Positions 1 through 9,434 are shown, numbered from the stretch's first letter. The stretch: DNA of 64,000 nt from Aestuariimicrobium soli (GCF_051192575.1 NZ_JBPJSQ010000004.1:62001-126000); one strand, 5' to 3'. Notes: generated by a model from the sequence alone, not told the origin. A program made the numbers and translations.

Positions 1-728
1 TTGTCGAGGCACCAGTTGTAGAGCGGACGATGGGAGTCGAACTCCATGGTGCAGATGGAGTGCGTGACCCCCTCGATGGCGTCGGACTGGCCGTGCGCCC
101 AGTCGTAGGTGGGGTAGATCACCCAGGCGTCGCGGGTGCGGTGGTGGTGACCGCGACGGATGCGGTAGAGCACCGGGTCGCGCAGCCACATGTTGTCGGA
201 CTGCATGTCGATCTTGGCCCGCAGGCACATCGCTCCGTCGGCGAACTCACCCGCGCGCATGCGGGTGAGCAGGTCGGCCGACTCGGCCGCCGGACGATCG
301 CGGAAGGGGCTCTCGATGCCCGGCTTGCCGAATCCGCCGCGCTGGGCCGAGATGGTCTCGCCGTCCTGCTCGTCGACGTAGGCCAGCCCCTGCTCGATCA
401 GGTGATGGGCCCACTCGTACAACTGCTCGAAGTAGTCCGAGGCGAACAGCACGTTCTCGGGGTGAAAGCCCAACCACTCGATGTCGCGCAGAATGCCGTC
501 GACGAACTCCGTCTCTTCGGTGTCGGGGTTGGTGTCGTCGAAGCGCACGTTGCAGATGCCGCCGAAGTCCTCGGCGATCGAGAAGTCCTGGGTGATCGCC
601 TTCGCGTGCCCGATGTGCAGGTAGCCGTTGGGCTCGGGTGGGAACCGGGTCTGCACCCTGCCGCCGTTCAGTCCCGCTGCGAGGTCACGTTCCACCTGGT
701 CGTGGATGAAGTCCGAGGCGCCACTCAT
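1..728 (-). CDS. glnS: Glutaminyl-tRNA synthetase, N-terminal part (runs off the window)
   Basis: Charges tRNA-Gln with glutamine in the cytoplasm. About 242 N-terminal residues are visible; the gene continues beyond base 1. The class I HIGH signature lies in PEPNGYLHIGHAKA (residues 31-44), followed by RFDDTNP and the FGGICNVRFDDTNPDTE type block typical of GlnRS/GluRS. The segment FDSHRPLYNW near the visible end and the short N-terminus favour GlnRS over a bacterial GluRS. ATG at 728 gives the family start MSGASDFIHD. It lies 65 bp downstream of the truncated kup gene on the same strand. Many actinobacteria make Gln-tRNA only through GatCAB, so a direct GlnRS suggests horizontal origin of this function (inference). 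Confidence 0.9.
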   Translation of the reverse strand, partial: MSGASDFIHDQVERDLAAGLNGGRVQTRFPPEPNGYLHIGHAKAITQDFSIAEDFGGICNVRFDDTNPDTEETEFVDGILRDIEWLGFHPENVLFASDYFEQLYEWAHHLIEQGLAYVDEQDGETISAQRGGFGKPGIESPFRDRPAAESADLLTRMRAGEFADGAMCLRAKIDMQSDNMWLRDPVLYRIRRGHHHRTRDAWVIYPTYDWAHGQSDAIEGVTHSICTMEFDSHRPLYNWCLD

Positions 729-793
729 GGGCGGGAGTCTATCGGTGCGCCCGGCCTGCTCCCGACCGTCGGGGGAGCGGGCCGGGGTCGTCC

Positions 794-2110
794 TCACAGC
801 TCGATCTGGGCGCCCATCACGACCGTCCGGTCGGGCGGCAGGTGGAACACCGAGGCCCGGTTGGCCGAGCTCGCCACCAGCCACATGAACAGGTGGGTGC
901 GCCAGTCACGCAGTCGCCACGGGCCGGCGTGCTGCAGTCGCACCACCGACATGAAGTAGCGGCACTGGTCGAGGTCGATCCCGGTGAGTTCGGACGACCC
1001 GTGGCCACGACTGGGGTCGTCCTGGGGCTGCATCGCCCAGTGCAGCGCGCGCGGCACGTCCTGGGTGTCGTTGAAGCCCACCCGGTAGGTGACGTGGACG
1101 ATGCCGTCGGCCGGGTCGCCGAGGTCGTCGACCGAGGCCCGGTCGACGTGGTGGATGTGGGGCACCATCTCGGTGACCACCGTCACCACCACGACCCGCT
1201 CGTGCACCACCCCGTTCCAGCGGGCGTTGTGCAGCAGCGCCAGCGGGGTGGTGTGCTTGTCGGGATGGGGGAAGACGGCCACCCCCGGCACCCGCGGCAC
1301 CTGGGCGGTGCGCAGGTGGTCGACGAACTCCTCGAGTGTTCCCTCCATGGCGGCGCGCCGCTCGCCGACCAGTTGGGACCCCCAGCGCCACGTGGTCATG
1401 ATCGTCACCAGCGACGCCGCGATCACCAGCGGCAGCCAGCCGCCAGAGGCGATCTTGGTGAGGTTGGCCGCGAAGAAAAGCACCTCGATGCCGCCCACCA
1501 CGATGGTGGTCAGCAGCATCTTCCAGGCGGGCCAGTGCCACACGTGGCGGGCCAGGAAGAGGAACAGGCAGGTGGTCAGGATGAGGGTGCCGGTGACCGC
1601 CAGCCCGTAGGCGGTGGCCAGCTTGGCCGAGCTGCCGAAGACCAGGATCAGCAGCAGCACGCCCAGGTAGAGCATCCAGTTGATCGAGCCGATGTAGATC
1701 TGGCCGCCCTCGTCCTTCGAGGTGTGGTGCACGTTCAGGCGGGGGAGCAGCTGCAGCCGGGTGGCCTGCTGGGAGACGGAGAAGGCGCCCGAGATGACGG
1801 CCTGCGAGGCGATCACGGTGGCGGCCGTCGCCAGCACCACCAGCGGGATGCGCGCCCAGTGCGGGGCGAGGTGAAAGAACGGGTTGTCGACGGTGCGCGG
1901 ATCGGTGAGGATCATCGCCCCCTGCCCCAGGTAGTGCAGCAGCAGGCTGGGGAAGACCACCACGAACCAGGCGGTGCGAATGGCCCCGACGCCGAAGTGG
2001 CCCATGTCGGCATAGAGGGCCTCGGCGCCGGTGATGGTCAGCACCACCGCGCCGAGGGCGATGAACGCGGGTCTCGTCCGAGGGGGGCAGGCGGCCGCCC
2101 CGAGCGACAC
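794..2110 (-). pseudogene. kup: 5'-truncated Kup potassium transporter
   Basis: Matches the C-terminal two thirds of Kup/HAK/KT potassium uptake proteins. Homology begins at FIALGAVVLTITGAEALYADMG, about residue 225-230 of a normal 620-650 residue Kup. QGAMIL, NPFF..P, IASQAVISGAFS, GQIYIGSINWMLY and the C-terminal cytoplasmic domain follow in order. The N-terminal half, with the GDIGTSPLY pore motif and about the first five or six helices, is absent, and none of the three minus frames between 2110 and 2226 restores it. The remaining frame is open for 438 codons from a GTG preceded by GGAG, so a stub could still be translated. As a transporter it should be dead. The junction coincides with a short inverted repeat at 2113-2172. 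Confidence 0.8.
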
Positions 2111-2112
2111 AA

Positions 2113-2172
2113 AACGGCTCCCCAGCGGGAGATGTCGTCATTCTCGACAACATTCCCCACCAGGGAGCCGTT
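2113..2172. repeat. Short inverted repeat at the kup truncation point
   Basis: AACGGCTCCC at 2113-2122 is perfectly inverted as GGGAGCCGTT at 2163-2172, with 40 bases between. It lies immediately upstream of the truncated kup frame, and its left arm supplies the GGAG before the kup GTG. It could be a deletion scar, the remnant of a small mobile element, or a weak terminator for the upstream thuA-like gene. No transposase fragment was recognised. Confidence 0.5.
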
Positions 2173-2186
2173 CTGGATCGGTCGGG

Positions 2187-2217
2187 GCCGACGACCTCAG
2201 CCGACGACCTCAGCCGA
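2187..2217. repeat. Tandem 13-bp repeat after the thuA-like gene
   Basis: The unit GCCGACGACCTCA occurs at 2187-2199 and 2200-2212, followed by five bases of a third copy. It sits between the thuA-like stop and the kup truncation point and may be part of the same rearranged spacer. Confidence 0.7.
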
Positions 2218-2226
2218 GTGGGCCGG

Positions 2227-3102
2227 TCAGAGCTCCACCGAGGTGACGAAGCCGCCCGCACCCTTGAGCTTCACCCGGCGATCGGTGTGCTCGAGCACCT
2301 CGAGGCCGTGACGCTCCGCCATCGCGAGGGCGTCGTCGAGCGAGCCCTCCTGCTGCTGGTCGGCGTACCCCTTGCCCTTCTTCCAGGTCACCTCAGGGGC
2401 CGCGCGCTGGGGCAGGGCCGGGGCCACCCACTCGACGGCGTTCGCGATCACGCGCAGGACGTCGGTGTCGTGGTAGATCGGGTACTCCTGGTCGCCGGGG
2501 GAGAAGTAGAAGATCTTCCCGTGTCCGCGCCGGAAGGTGCAGCCGCCGCGGAACGCCTCGCCGCCGTCGAACGCCGAGATGAAGATCAGGTCGTCCGGGG
2601 TCGGGATGTCGAAGAACTCCCCGTACATCTCGTGGCTGGGCAGCACCAGCGGGTTGGGCACGCCCTGGGCGATCGGGTGGGTCGGGTTGACCGTCCACAC
2701 GTGCTCACGGTTCGCCCCGCCGCGCCAGCGCAGGTTGCAGGTCGTGCCCATCAGCGTGCGGAAGATCTTCGAGTGGTGGCCCGAGTGCAGCACGATCAGC
2801 CCCATGCCGGCCAGCACCTGCTGCTTGACGCGCTCGACGATGGCGTCGTCCACGTTCTGGTGCACCCAGTGACCCCACCAGGTGAGCACGTCGGTCTCGG
2901 CGAGAACCTCGTCGGTGAGGCCGTGCTCGTCCATGTCCATCGTCACCCAGCGCACCTGGACCGCCTCGCCCAGGGCCTTCGAGAGCCCCGACGCGATGGC
3001 GCCGTGCATGCCCTCGGGGTAGAGCTTCTGCACGCTCTCGTCGTGCCGCTCGTGGTAGTTCTCTCCCCACACGGTGACCCGGATGGGTGCCTTCTCAGTC
3101 AT
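2227..3102 (-). CDS. ThuA-like domain protein (trehalose utilisation family)
   Basis: 291 residues spanning a single ThuA-like class I glutamine-amidotransferase fold. Features include VTVWGENYHE near the N-terminus, DVLTWWGHWVHQNV, LIVLHSGHHSKIF and GGCTFRRGHGKIFYFSPG. ThuA is needed for trehalose/sucrose-derived sugar use in rhizobia; the exact reaction in actinobacteria is not established. The ATG at 3102 has an upstream AGAGGA. The C-terminal 50 residues (DQQQEGSLDDALAMAERHG) look like a small extra helical tail. The gene is divergent from rpsJ and shares the 371-bp spacer with it. The fold assignment is firm; substrate and role are not. Confidence 0.85.
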   Translation of the reverse strand: MTEKAPIRVTVWGENYHERHDESVQKLYPEGMHGAIASGLSKALGEAVQVRWVTMDMDEHGLTDEVLAETDVLTWWGHWVHQNVDDAIVERVKQQVLAGMGLIVLHSGHHSKIFRTLMGTTCNLRWRGGANREHVWTVNPTHPIAQGVPNPLVLPSHEMYGEFFDIPTPDDLIFISAFDGGEAFRGGCTFRRGHGKIFYFSPGDQEYPIYHDTDVLRVIANAVEWVAPALPQRAAPEVTWKKGKGYADQQQEGSLDDALAMAERHGLEVLEHTDRRVKLKGAGGFVTSVEL

Positions 3103-3473
3103 GCAAGTCCTCTATCTCGAACAGGTGTCGTCCACCCAGCCTAGAGCCGGTGGCCCGGCGGTGTCGGGGTCTCGACCCGGATTTGGCGCGAGCGCCCGTC
3201 CGTGCGAGACTAGTCAGGTTGCTCCGAGCAGGAGAGGCGTGTCGTGCCGTGGTGCGACCGGACGAGTCCGGTCCCGGCCAGGTCGACGAGGTCTCCCAGC
3301 TCACGCAGACGGCGGGTCCGTCCCAGGGCGCACTTCAATCGAAAAGTGGATGTTGTGCTGTGGGAAATGATGCGACACGCCCGACCGCGTGGGTCGGAGG
3401 GAACATGCCGGTGACAAGCCGGAACGCGAAAGCCGGAAGACCGGATTGAGCAGGACGAGAGAAGGAACCAACT
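3103..3473. promoter_or_regulatory. Divergent spacer and leader of the S10 operon
   Basis: 371 bp between the thuA-like gene and rpsJ with no convincing gene. It should hold the S10-operon promoter and a long leader. The palindrome GACCGGACGAGTCCGGTC lies near 3255, and short stem-forming sequences around 3385-3445 could form a regulatory leader. A possible -35 TTGGCG lies at 3183-3188, but the matching -10 is poor. A purine-rich AGAAGGA precedes the rpsJ GTG. Regulation by L4, as in enteric bacteria, cannot be judged from sequence alone. Confidence 0.45.
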
Positions 3474-3785
3474 GTGGCGGGACAAAAGATCCGCATCAGG
3501 CTCCGGGCCTATGACCACGAGGTGATCGACTCGTCGGCGAAGAAGATCGTCGACACCGTGACCCGTACTGGTGCCAAGGTCGCCGGGCCGGTGCCGCTGC
3601 CGACCGAGAAGAACGTGTTCTGTGTGATTCGTTCTCCCCACAAGTACAAGGACAGCCGCGAGCACTTCGAGATGCGCACGCACAAGCGGCTGATCGACAT
3701 CCTCGACCCCACGCCGAAGACCGTCGACTCGCTGATGCGTCTCGACCTGCCGGCTGGTGTCGACATCGAGATCAAGCTTCCGTGA
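3474..3785 (+). CDS. rpsJ: 30S ribosomal protein S10
   Basis: 103 residues, the normal S10 length. It carries IRIRLRAYDHEVID at the N-terminus and the conserved loop KYKDSREHFEMRTHKRLIDI. It is a head-domain protein of the 30S subunit and doubles as the NusE antitermination factor. The GTG start is supported by the preceding AGAAGGA. First gene of the S10 operon, 11 bp ahead of rplC. Confidence 0.98.
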   Translation: MAGQKIRIRLRAYDHEVIDSSAKKIVDTVTRTGAKVAGPVPLPTEKNVFCVIRSPHKYKDSREHFEMRTHKRLIDILDPTPKTVDSLMRLDLPAGVDIEIKLP

Positions 3786-3796
3786 GGTTGTGACTG

Positions 3797-4456
3797 ATGA
3801 CTACTGAACGCAAGATCAAGGGTCTGCTCGGCACCAAGCTCGGCATGACCCAGCTCTGGGACGAGAACAACCGCCTCGTGCCCGTCACCGTGATCCAGGC
3901 TGGTCCCTGTGTGGTCACCCAGGTGCGCACCCCCGACACCGACGGCTACTCGGCCGTCCAGCTCGGGTTCGGTGCCCTGAAGGCCAAGCACGTCACCAAG
4001 CCCGTCGCCGGCCACTTCGATGCGGCCAAGGCGACCCCCCGCAAGCACCTCGTCGAGCTGCGCACCACCGATGCCTCCGAGTACTCGCTCGGCCAGGAGC
4101 TGACCGCTGAGACCTTCGAGGCCGCCGAGGTCGTCGACGTCACCGGCGTCTCCAAGGGCAAGGGCACCGCTGGTGTCATGAAGCGCCACGGCTTCAAGGG
4201 TCTGCGCGCCTCGCACGGTGTGCACCGCAAGCACCGTTCGCCCGGTTCCATCGGTGGCTGCGCCACCCCCGGTCGCGTGTTCAAGGGCCTCCGCATGGCT
4301 GGCCGCATGGGCAACGACAAGGTGACCGTGCAGAACCTGTCCATCCACGCTGTCGACGCTGAGCGCGGCCTGATCCTCGTCCGTGGGGCCATCCCCGGCA
4401 ACAAGGGATCGCTGGTCGTCGTGCGCAGCGCTGCCAAGAAGGGCGATGTCGCATGA
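3797..4456 (+). CDS. rplC: 50S ribosomal protein L3
   Basis: 219 residues, full length. GLLGTKLGMTQLWDE marks the N-terminus, and the conserved KGKGTAGVMKRHGFKGLRASHG and HRKHRSPGSIG loops approach the peptidyl transferase centre. The stop overlaps the rplD start by four bases (ATGA), implying translational coupling. Confidence 0.98.
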   Translation: MTTERKIKGLLGTKLGMTQLWDENNRLVPVTVIQAGPCVVTQVRTPDTDGYSAVQLGFGALKAKHVTKPVAGHFDAAKATPRKHLVELRTTDASEYSLGQELTAETFEAAEVVDVTGVSKGKGTAGVMKRHGFKGLRASHGVHRKHRSPGSIGGCATPGRVFKGLRMAGRMGNDKVTVQNLSIHAVDAERGLILVRGAIPGNKGSLVVVRSAAKKGDVA

Positions 4457-5382
4457 GTGAGACCGTCAAGGCCGCAACCTCGGCCGAGCTCCCCGCGGAG
4501 TACTTCGACGTCCAGACCAACGTTCCGCTGATCCACCAGGTCGTGGTGGCTCAGCAGGCCGCCGCCCGCCAGGGCACCCACTCCACCAAGACCCGCGGCG
4601 AGGTTCGCGGTGGTGGAGCCAAGCCGTGGCGCCAGAAGGGCACCGGCCGCGCCCGTCAGGGTTCGCGCCGCGCTCCCCAGTGGACCGGTGGTGGCATCGT
4701 GCACGGGCCGCAGCCTCACGGCTACGCCCAGCGCACCCCCAAGAAGATGATCCAGGCCGCCCTCCGTGGCGCGCTGTCGGATCGTGCCCGCGACGGCAAG
4801 ATCTTCGTGCTCGACCAGATCGTCACCGGCGAGACCCCCTCGACCAAGCAGGCCCTGGCCTCGCTGGCCCAGGTGGGCGACGCTGGCAAGCTGCTGGTCG
4901 TGCTGCACCGTGACGACGACGTGGCCTGGCTGTCGCTGCGCAACGTCGCCGAGGTGCACGTGCTGGCCGTTGACCAGCTCAACGCCTACGACGTGCTGGT
5001 CGCCGAGGCCACCGTCTTCACCAAGGCCGCTCTCGACGTCTTCGTCGCCGGGCCGGCCAAGGGCAAGAGCGTCAAGGCCGTCGCCACCGAGACCGAGGCC
5101 GCTGCGGCTTCGATCCAGCCGCTGGCCGCCGTCTCGGACGAGCCCGCCGCCGACGAGGCCACCTCGTCCTACGGTGAGGGTTCCTACGAGGGTGCCGAGC
5201 CCCCGGCCGGCTACGACATCAAGGGCAACGCGGACTCGATGAAGTTCCACACCCCTGAGTCGCCCTGGTACAGCCGCACCAAGGCTGAGGTGTGGTTCAA
5301 CAGCGTCGAGGCCGCCCAGGCTGCCGGCTTCGTGTCGGCCACCGGCGACGAGGGCGCTGACGACGAGGAGACCGAGAAGTGA
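4453..5382 (+). CDS. rplD: 50S ribosomal protein L4 with an extra C-terminal domain
   Basis: 309 residues against a usual 205-225. Residues 1-200 are ordinary L4: the extended loop GGGAKPWRQKGTGRARQGSRRAP at about 53-75 lines the exit tunnel. An Ala/Glu-rich linker (about 205-238) then leads to a compact domain at 240-294 (bases 5170-5334) with KGNADSMKFHTP, SPWYSRTKAEVWF and EAAQAAGF, ending in an acidic tail. The same domain ends L17 in this window. It resembles the small actinobacterial module annotated in databases as a 'sunset' domain (name from memory). Its role on the ribosome is unknown. Overlaps rplC and rplW by four bases each. Confidence 0.97.
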   Translation: MSETVKAATSAELPAEYFDVQTNVPLIHQVVVAQQAAARQGTHSTKTRGEVRGGGAKPWRQKGTGRARQGSRRAPQWTGGGIVHGPQPHGYAQRTPKKMIQAALRGALSDRARDGKIFVLDQIVTGETPSTKQALASLAQVGDAGKLLVVLHRDDDVAWLSLRNVAEVHVLAVDQLNAYDVLVAEATVFTKAALDVFVAGPAKGKSVKAVATETEAAAASIQPLAAVSDEPAADEATSSYGEGSYEGAEPPAGYDIKGNADSMKFHTPESPWYSRTKAEVWFNSVEAAQAAGFVSATGDEGADDEETEK

Positions 5383-5687
5383 ACGACTTCAAGATCAAGG
5401 ACCACCGCGACGTGCTGCTGGCACCCGTGGTGAGCGAGAAGAGCTACGGGCTGCTCGACGAGAACAAGTACACGTTCCTCGTCGCTCCCACCGCCAACAA
5501 GACCGAGATCAAGATCGCCGTCGAGAAGATCTTCGACGTCAAGGTCACCTCGGTCAACACCATCAACCGCCAGGGCAAGACCCGTCGCACCCGCTTCGGT
5601 CTGGGCAAGCGCCCCGACACCAAGCGCGCCATCGTGACGGTCGCCGACGGGCAGCGGATCGACATCTTCGGAGGCCCGGTCTCCTGA
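5379..5687 (+). CDS. rplW: 50S ribosomal protein L23
   Basis: 102 residues, full length, with HRDVLLAPVVSEKSYGLLDENKYTF and the C-terminal KTRRTRFGLGKR loop. L23 sits at the exit-tunnel rim and docks trigger factor and SRP. Start overlaps the rplD stop by four bases. Confidence 0.98.
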   Translation: MNDFKIKDHRDVLLAPVVSEKSYGLLDENKYTFLVAPTANKTEIKIAVEKIFDVKVTSVNTINRQGKTRRTRFGLGKRPDTKRAIVTVADGQRIDIFGGPVS

Positions 5688-5721
5688 CCGGACCAACGCT
5701 GAGTAAAGGAACGACAACCTC

Positions 5722-6558
<837 letters not shown>

Positions 6559-6573
6559 GAAGGAGCCTGATTC

Positions 6574-6855
6574 ATGCCACGCAGCCTCAAGAAGGGCCCC
6601 TTCGTCGACGAGCATCTGGCCAAGAAGGTCGATGCCCAGAACGACAAGGGCACCAAGAACCTCATCAAGACCTGGTCACGTCGTTCGATGATCATCCCGG
6701 ACATGCTGGGACACACCATCGGCGTGCACGACGGTCGCAAGCATGTCCCGGTGTTCGTGACCGAGGCGATGATCGGGCACAAGCTCGGTGAGTTCGCCCC
6801 GACCCGCACGTTCAAGGGTCACATCAAGGACGACAAGAAGTCGCGCCGGCGCTGA
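6574..6855 (+). CDS. rpsS: 30S ribosomal protein S19
   Basis: 93 residues, standard length. MPRSLKKGPFVDEHL at the N-terminus and TRTFKGHIKDDKKSRRR at the basic C-terminus are typical. It binds the 30S head with S13. An AGAAGGAG motif precedes the ATG. Confidence 0.98.
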   Translation: MPRSLKKGPFVDEHLAKKVDAQNDKGTKNLIKTWSRRSMIIPDMLGHTIGVHDGRKHVPVFVTEAMIGHKLGEFAPTRTFKGHIKDDKKSRRR

Positions 6856-6884
6856 TTGACGCGAGACAAGGAACTGACACTTTT

Positions 6885-7328
6885 ATGAGCAACACAGATC
6901 GACCGAGCCGTCGCGCTGCCCTGCTCGGTGATCGTCCGGGTTCGTACGCCATCGCGCGTCACGTCCGGATGAGCCCGACCAAGGTTCGTCGCGTCGTCGA
7001 CCTCGTCCGCGGCATGCCGGTTCAGGATGCCCTGGTGACCCTGAAGTTCGCCCCGCAGGCGGCTTCGGAGCCCGTCTACAAGGTGCTGGCCTCGGCCGTC
7101 GCCAATGCTGAGCAGACCGAGGCGCTCCGCGCCGAGCAGCTGTTCGTCTCGCAGGCCTTCGTCGACGAGGGTGTGACCATGCGTCGCATCCGCGCTCGTG
7201 CGAAGGGTTCCGCGAGCCGCATCCTGAAGCGCGCCGCCCACATCACCGTGGTCGTCGAGCCCAAGGGTGAAGCCGCTCCTGCCCGCAAGAAGTCGGCCAA
7301 GACCACCCAGACCGAGAAGGAGGCCTGA
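6885..7328 (+). CDS. rplV: 50S ribosomal protein L22
   Basis: 147 residues; the core carries ARHVRMSPTKVRRVVDLVRG and the tunnel hairpin FVDEGVTMRRIRARAKGSASRI. A Lys/Ala-rich C-terminal tail of about 25 residues follows, as often seen in actinobacterial L22. Confidence 0.98.
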   Translation: MSNTDRPSRRAALLGDRPGSYAIARHVRMSPTKVRRVVDLVRGMPVQDALVTLKFAPQAASEPVYKVLASAVANAEQTEALRAEQLFVSQAFVDEGVTMRRIRARAKGSASRILKRAAHITVVVEPKGEAAPARKKSAKTTQTEKEA

Positions 7329-7330
7329 GC

Positions 7331-8146
7331 ATGGGCCAGAAGATCCATCCCACGGGCTTCCGTCTCGGGACGAGCACCGACCACACCACCCGCTGGTACT
7401 CCGAGAAGAACTACGCGGAGTTCGTGGCCGAGGACGTCAAGATTCGCGCCTTCCTGGTGAAGACCTTGGAGCGTGCGGGCATCTCGTCCATCGAGATCGA
7501 GCGCCGTTCCGAGCGGATCAGCATCTTCCTGCACGCCGCTCGTCCGGGCATCGTCATCGGCCGCAACGGCGCCGAGGCGGAGCGCGTCCGTGGCGAGCTC
7601 GAGAAGCTCACCGGCAAGCAGATCCAGCTGAACATCCTCGAGGTCAAGAACCCCGAGATCGATGCCCAGCTGGTCGCCCAGGGTGTCGCCGAGCAGCTCG
7701 GCGCCCGCGTGGCCTTCCGCCGCGCGATGCGCAAGGCTCAGCAGACCGCCATGCGGTCGGGCGCCAAGGGCATCCGCATCAAGTGCTCCGGCCGTCTGGG
7801 CGGCGCCGAGATGAGCCGCTCCGAGGGTTACCGCGACGGCCAGGTGCCGCTGCACACCCTGCGCGCCGACATCGACTACGGCTTCTACGAGGCCCGCACC
7901 ACCTTCGGTCGCATCGGTGTCAAGGTGTGGATCTACAAGGGTGAGGTCACCGGAACCCGTGAGGAGCGCGCCCGCCAGCGGCAGGAGCGCAACGCGGGCC
8001 AGGGTGGTCGCCAGCGTCCGGGTCGTCGTCCGGCCCGCGGCGAGGGCCGCACCGATCGTCCCGAGCGTGGCGGACGCCGCCGCGCCGAGGCTGCCGAGGG
8101 CGCTGCGCCCCAGGCGGCTGCCACCACCGAGAACGCAGGAGCCTGA
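7331..8146 (+). CDS. rpsC: 30S ribosomal protein S3
   Basis: 271 residues: MGQKIHPTGFRLG start, KH domain with IVIGRNGAEAERV near residue 75, and a C-terminal domain with GRLGGAEMSRSEGY. The last 60 residues are a disordered Arg/Gly-rich tail, longer than in enteric S3 but common in actinobacteria. Two bases after rplV. Confidence 0.98.
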   Translation: MGQKIHPTGFRLGTSTDHTTRWYSEKNYAEFVAEDVKIRAFLVKTLERAGISSIEIERRSERISIFLHAARPGIVIGRNGAEAERVRGELEKLTGKQIQLNILEVKNPEIDAQLVAQGVAEQLGARVAFRRAMRKAQQTAMRSGAKGIRIKCSGRLGGAEMSRSEGYRDGQVPLHTLRADIDYGFYEARTTFGRIGVKVWIYKGEVTGTREERARQRQERNAGQGGRQRPGRRPARGEGRTDRPERGGRRRAEAAEGAAPQAAATTENAGA

Positions 8147-8149
8147 TCC

Positions 8150-8569
8150 ATGCTGATTCCTCGTCGCGTGAAGTACCGCAAGCAGCACCACCCGCATCGC
8201 GACGGTGCTGCCAAGGGTGCCACCAAGCTCGCCTTCGGTGAGTTCGGCATCCAGGCGCTGGAGTCGTCCTACCTGACCAACCGTCAGATCGAGGCCGCTC
8301 GTATCGCCATGACCCGCCACATCAAGCGTGGTGGAAAGGTGTGGATCAACGTCTACCCCGACCGCCCGCTGACCAAGAAGCCCGCCGAGACCCGCATGGG
8401 TTCCGGCAAGGGTTCGCCCGAGTGGTGGGTTGCCAACATCAAGCCGGGCCGGGTGCTCTTCGAGCTCTCCGGCGTGTCGGAGGACGTGGCCCGCGAGGCC
8501 ATGCGTCTGGCCATCCACAAGCTGCCTTTCAAGGCTCGCTTCATCAAGCGGGAAGCAGGTGAACTCTGA
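8150..8569 (+). CDS. rplP: 50S ribosomal protein L16
   Basis: 139 residues, full length, beginning MLIPRRVKYRKQHHP. The segment IEAARIAMTRHIKRGGKVWI and the GSGKGSPEWWVA loop that contacts tRNA in the A and P sites are present. Its stop overlaps the rpmC ATG (TGATG). Confidence 0.98.
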   Translation: MLIPRRVKYRKQHHPHRDGAAKGATKLAFGEFGIQALESSYLTNRQIEAARIAMTRHIKRGGKVWINVYPDRPLTKKPAETRMGSGKGSPEWWVANIKPGRVLFELSGVSEDVAREAMRLAIHKLPFKARFIKREAGEL

Positions 8570-8805
8570 TGCCGAAGACCACCTCGGCTGCAGATCTGCG
8601 CGGCCTGAGCCGTGAAGAACTGAACAGCAAGGTCCGTGAGCTGAAGGAAGAGCTGTTCGGTCTGCGCTTCCAGTCGGCCACCGGCCAGCTCGAGTCGCAC
8701 GGCCGTCTGCGTGAGGTCCGCAAGGACATCGCCCGCATCTACACCGTGCTCCAGGAGCGCAACCTGGGCATCGTCGCTGACCCCGACGCTGAGAAGAAGG
8801 CCTGA
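8569..8805 (+). CDS. rpmC: 50S ribosomal protein L29
   Basis: 78 residues with the helical hairpin LRGLSREELNSKVRELKEELFGLRFQ and the closing VRKDIARIYTVLQER. Located at the tunnel exit near L23. Start overlaps the rplP stop. Confidence 0.97.
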   Translation: MPKTTSAADLRGLSREELNSKVRELKEELFGLRFQSATGQLESHGRLREVRKDIARIYTVLQERNLGIVADPDAEKKA

Positions 8806-8810
8806 TTCAG

Positions 8811-9095
8811 ATGACTGACAAGACCGCTGAGAACACCGAGGCTCGCGAGAGCTTCCGCAAGGTGCGCGAGGGCATCGTCGTGTCCGACAAGATGGACAAG
8901 ACCGTCGTCGTCGCCATCGAGGAGCGTGTCACCCACGCCCTGTACGGCAAGGTCATGAACAAGACCCTCAAGCTGAAGGCCCACGACGAGAACAACGAAG
9001 CCGGCATCGGCGACCGCGTGCGCGTCATGGAGACCCGTCCCTTGAGCGCCACCAAGCGCTGGCGTCTGCTCGAGATCGTCGAGAAGGCCAAGTGA
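8811..9095 (+). CDS. rpsQ: 30S ribosomal protein S17
   Basis: 94 residues; the OB fold shows REGIVVSDKMDKTVVVAIE and GIGDRVRVMETRPLS. It is the last gene of ribosomal block 1. In most bacteria rplN follows directly; here a terminator and a 10-kb galactoside cassette intervene. Confidence 0.98.
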   Translation: MTDKTAENTEARESFRKVREGIVVSDKMDKTVVVAIEERVTHALYGKVMNKTLKLKAHDENNEAGIGDRVRVMETRPLSATKRWRLLEIVEKAK

Positions 9096-9144
9096 TCCTG
9101 GTCTGACCAGGTGGCCTGCTCGGGCTCTCGTCCGACAGTTCTGC

Positions 9145-9176
9145 ACACGGCCCGTCCCTTCGGGGGCGGGCCGTGT
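9145..9176 (+). terminator. Strong terminator after rpsQ
   Basis: The stem ACACGGCCCGTCCC (9145-9158) pairs with GGGGCGGGCCGTGT around a TTCG tetraloop, followed by TTGCG. It closes the S10 block 50 bp after rpsQ, so the downstream alpha-galactosidase is probably not read through from the ribosomal promoter. Confidence 0.85.
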
Positions 9177-9434
9177 TGCGTTGCCCGGCGCATGGTTACC
9201 AACGTCTACACCGTGGCTCACCTCACTGGCTCTCACGGGGGGTCATCCAAGCCTGCGTGGAGAAGTTTGTAGGCCTGCGGGGTGCGGGGGTGGGCGGGGC
9301 TGAGGGGGTGGGCGGGGGAGGACGGCGGGCGGCGGGGGATCGTCCGGGGGCGTCGTCGGTCTGTCAGTGGTCGGCCCCCAGAGCCGCTGCCTAGATTCGG
9401 GGAGCACCCACACCGACGTGGAAAGGAACCCCCC
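9177..9434. promoter_or_regulatory. Spacer before the GH27 gene, with a G-rich quadruplex-prone tract
   Basis: About 258 bp without a gene after the rpsQ terminator. Between about 9279 and 9339 the + strand is very G-rich, with repeated runs such as GGGGTGCGGGGGTGGGCGGG that satisfy a G-quadruplex pattern. A -10-like TAGATT lies at 9392-9397 without a good -35. GGAAAGGAACC precedes the GH27 ATG. Confidence 0.5.

Noticed and set aside
2111..2226. A frameshifted 5' half of kup upstream of the truncated gene
   Set aside because: None of the three minus frames in this interval encodes Kup-like sequence, and the thuA-like gene follows immediately, so the missing half is deleted, not shifted.
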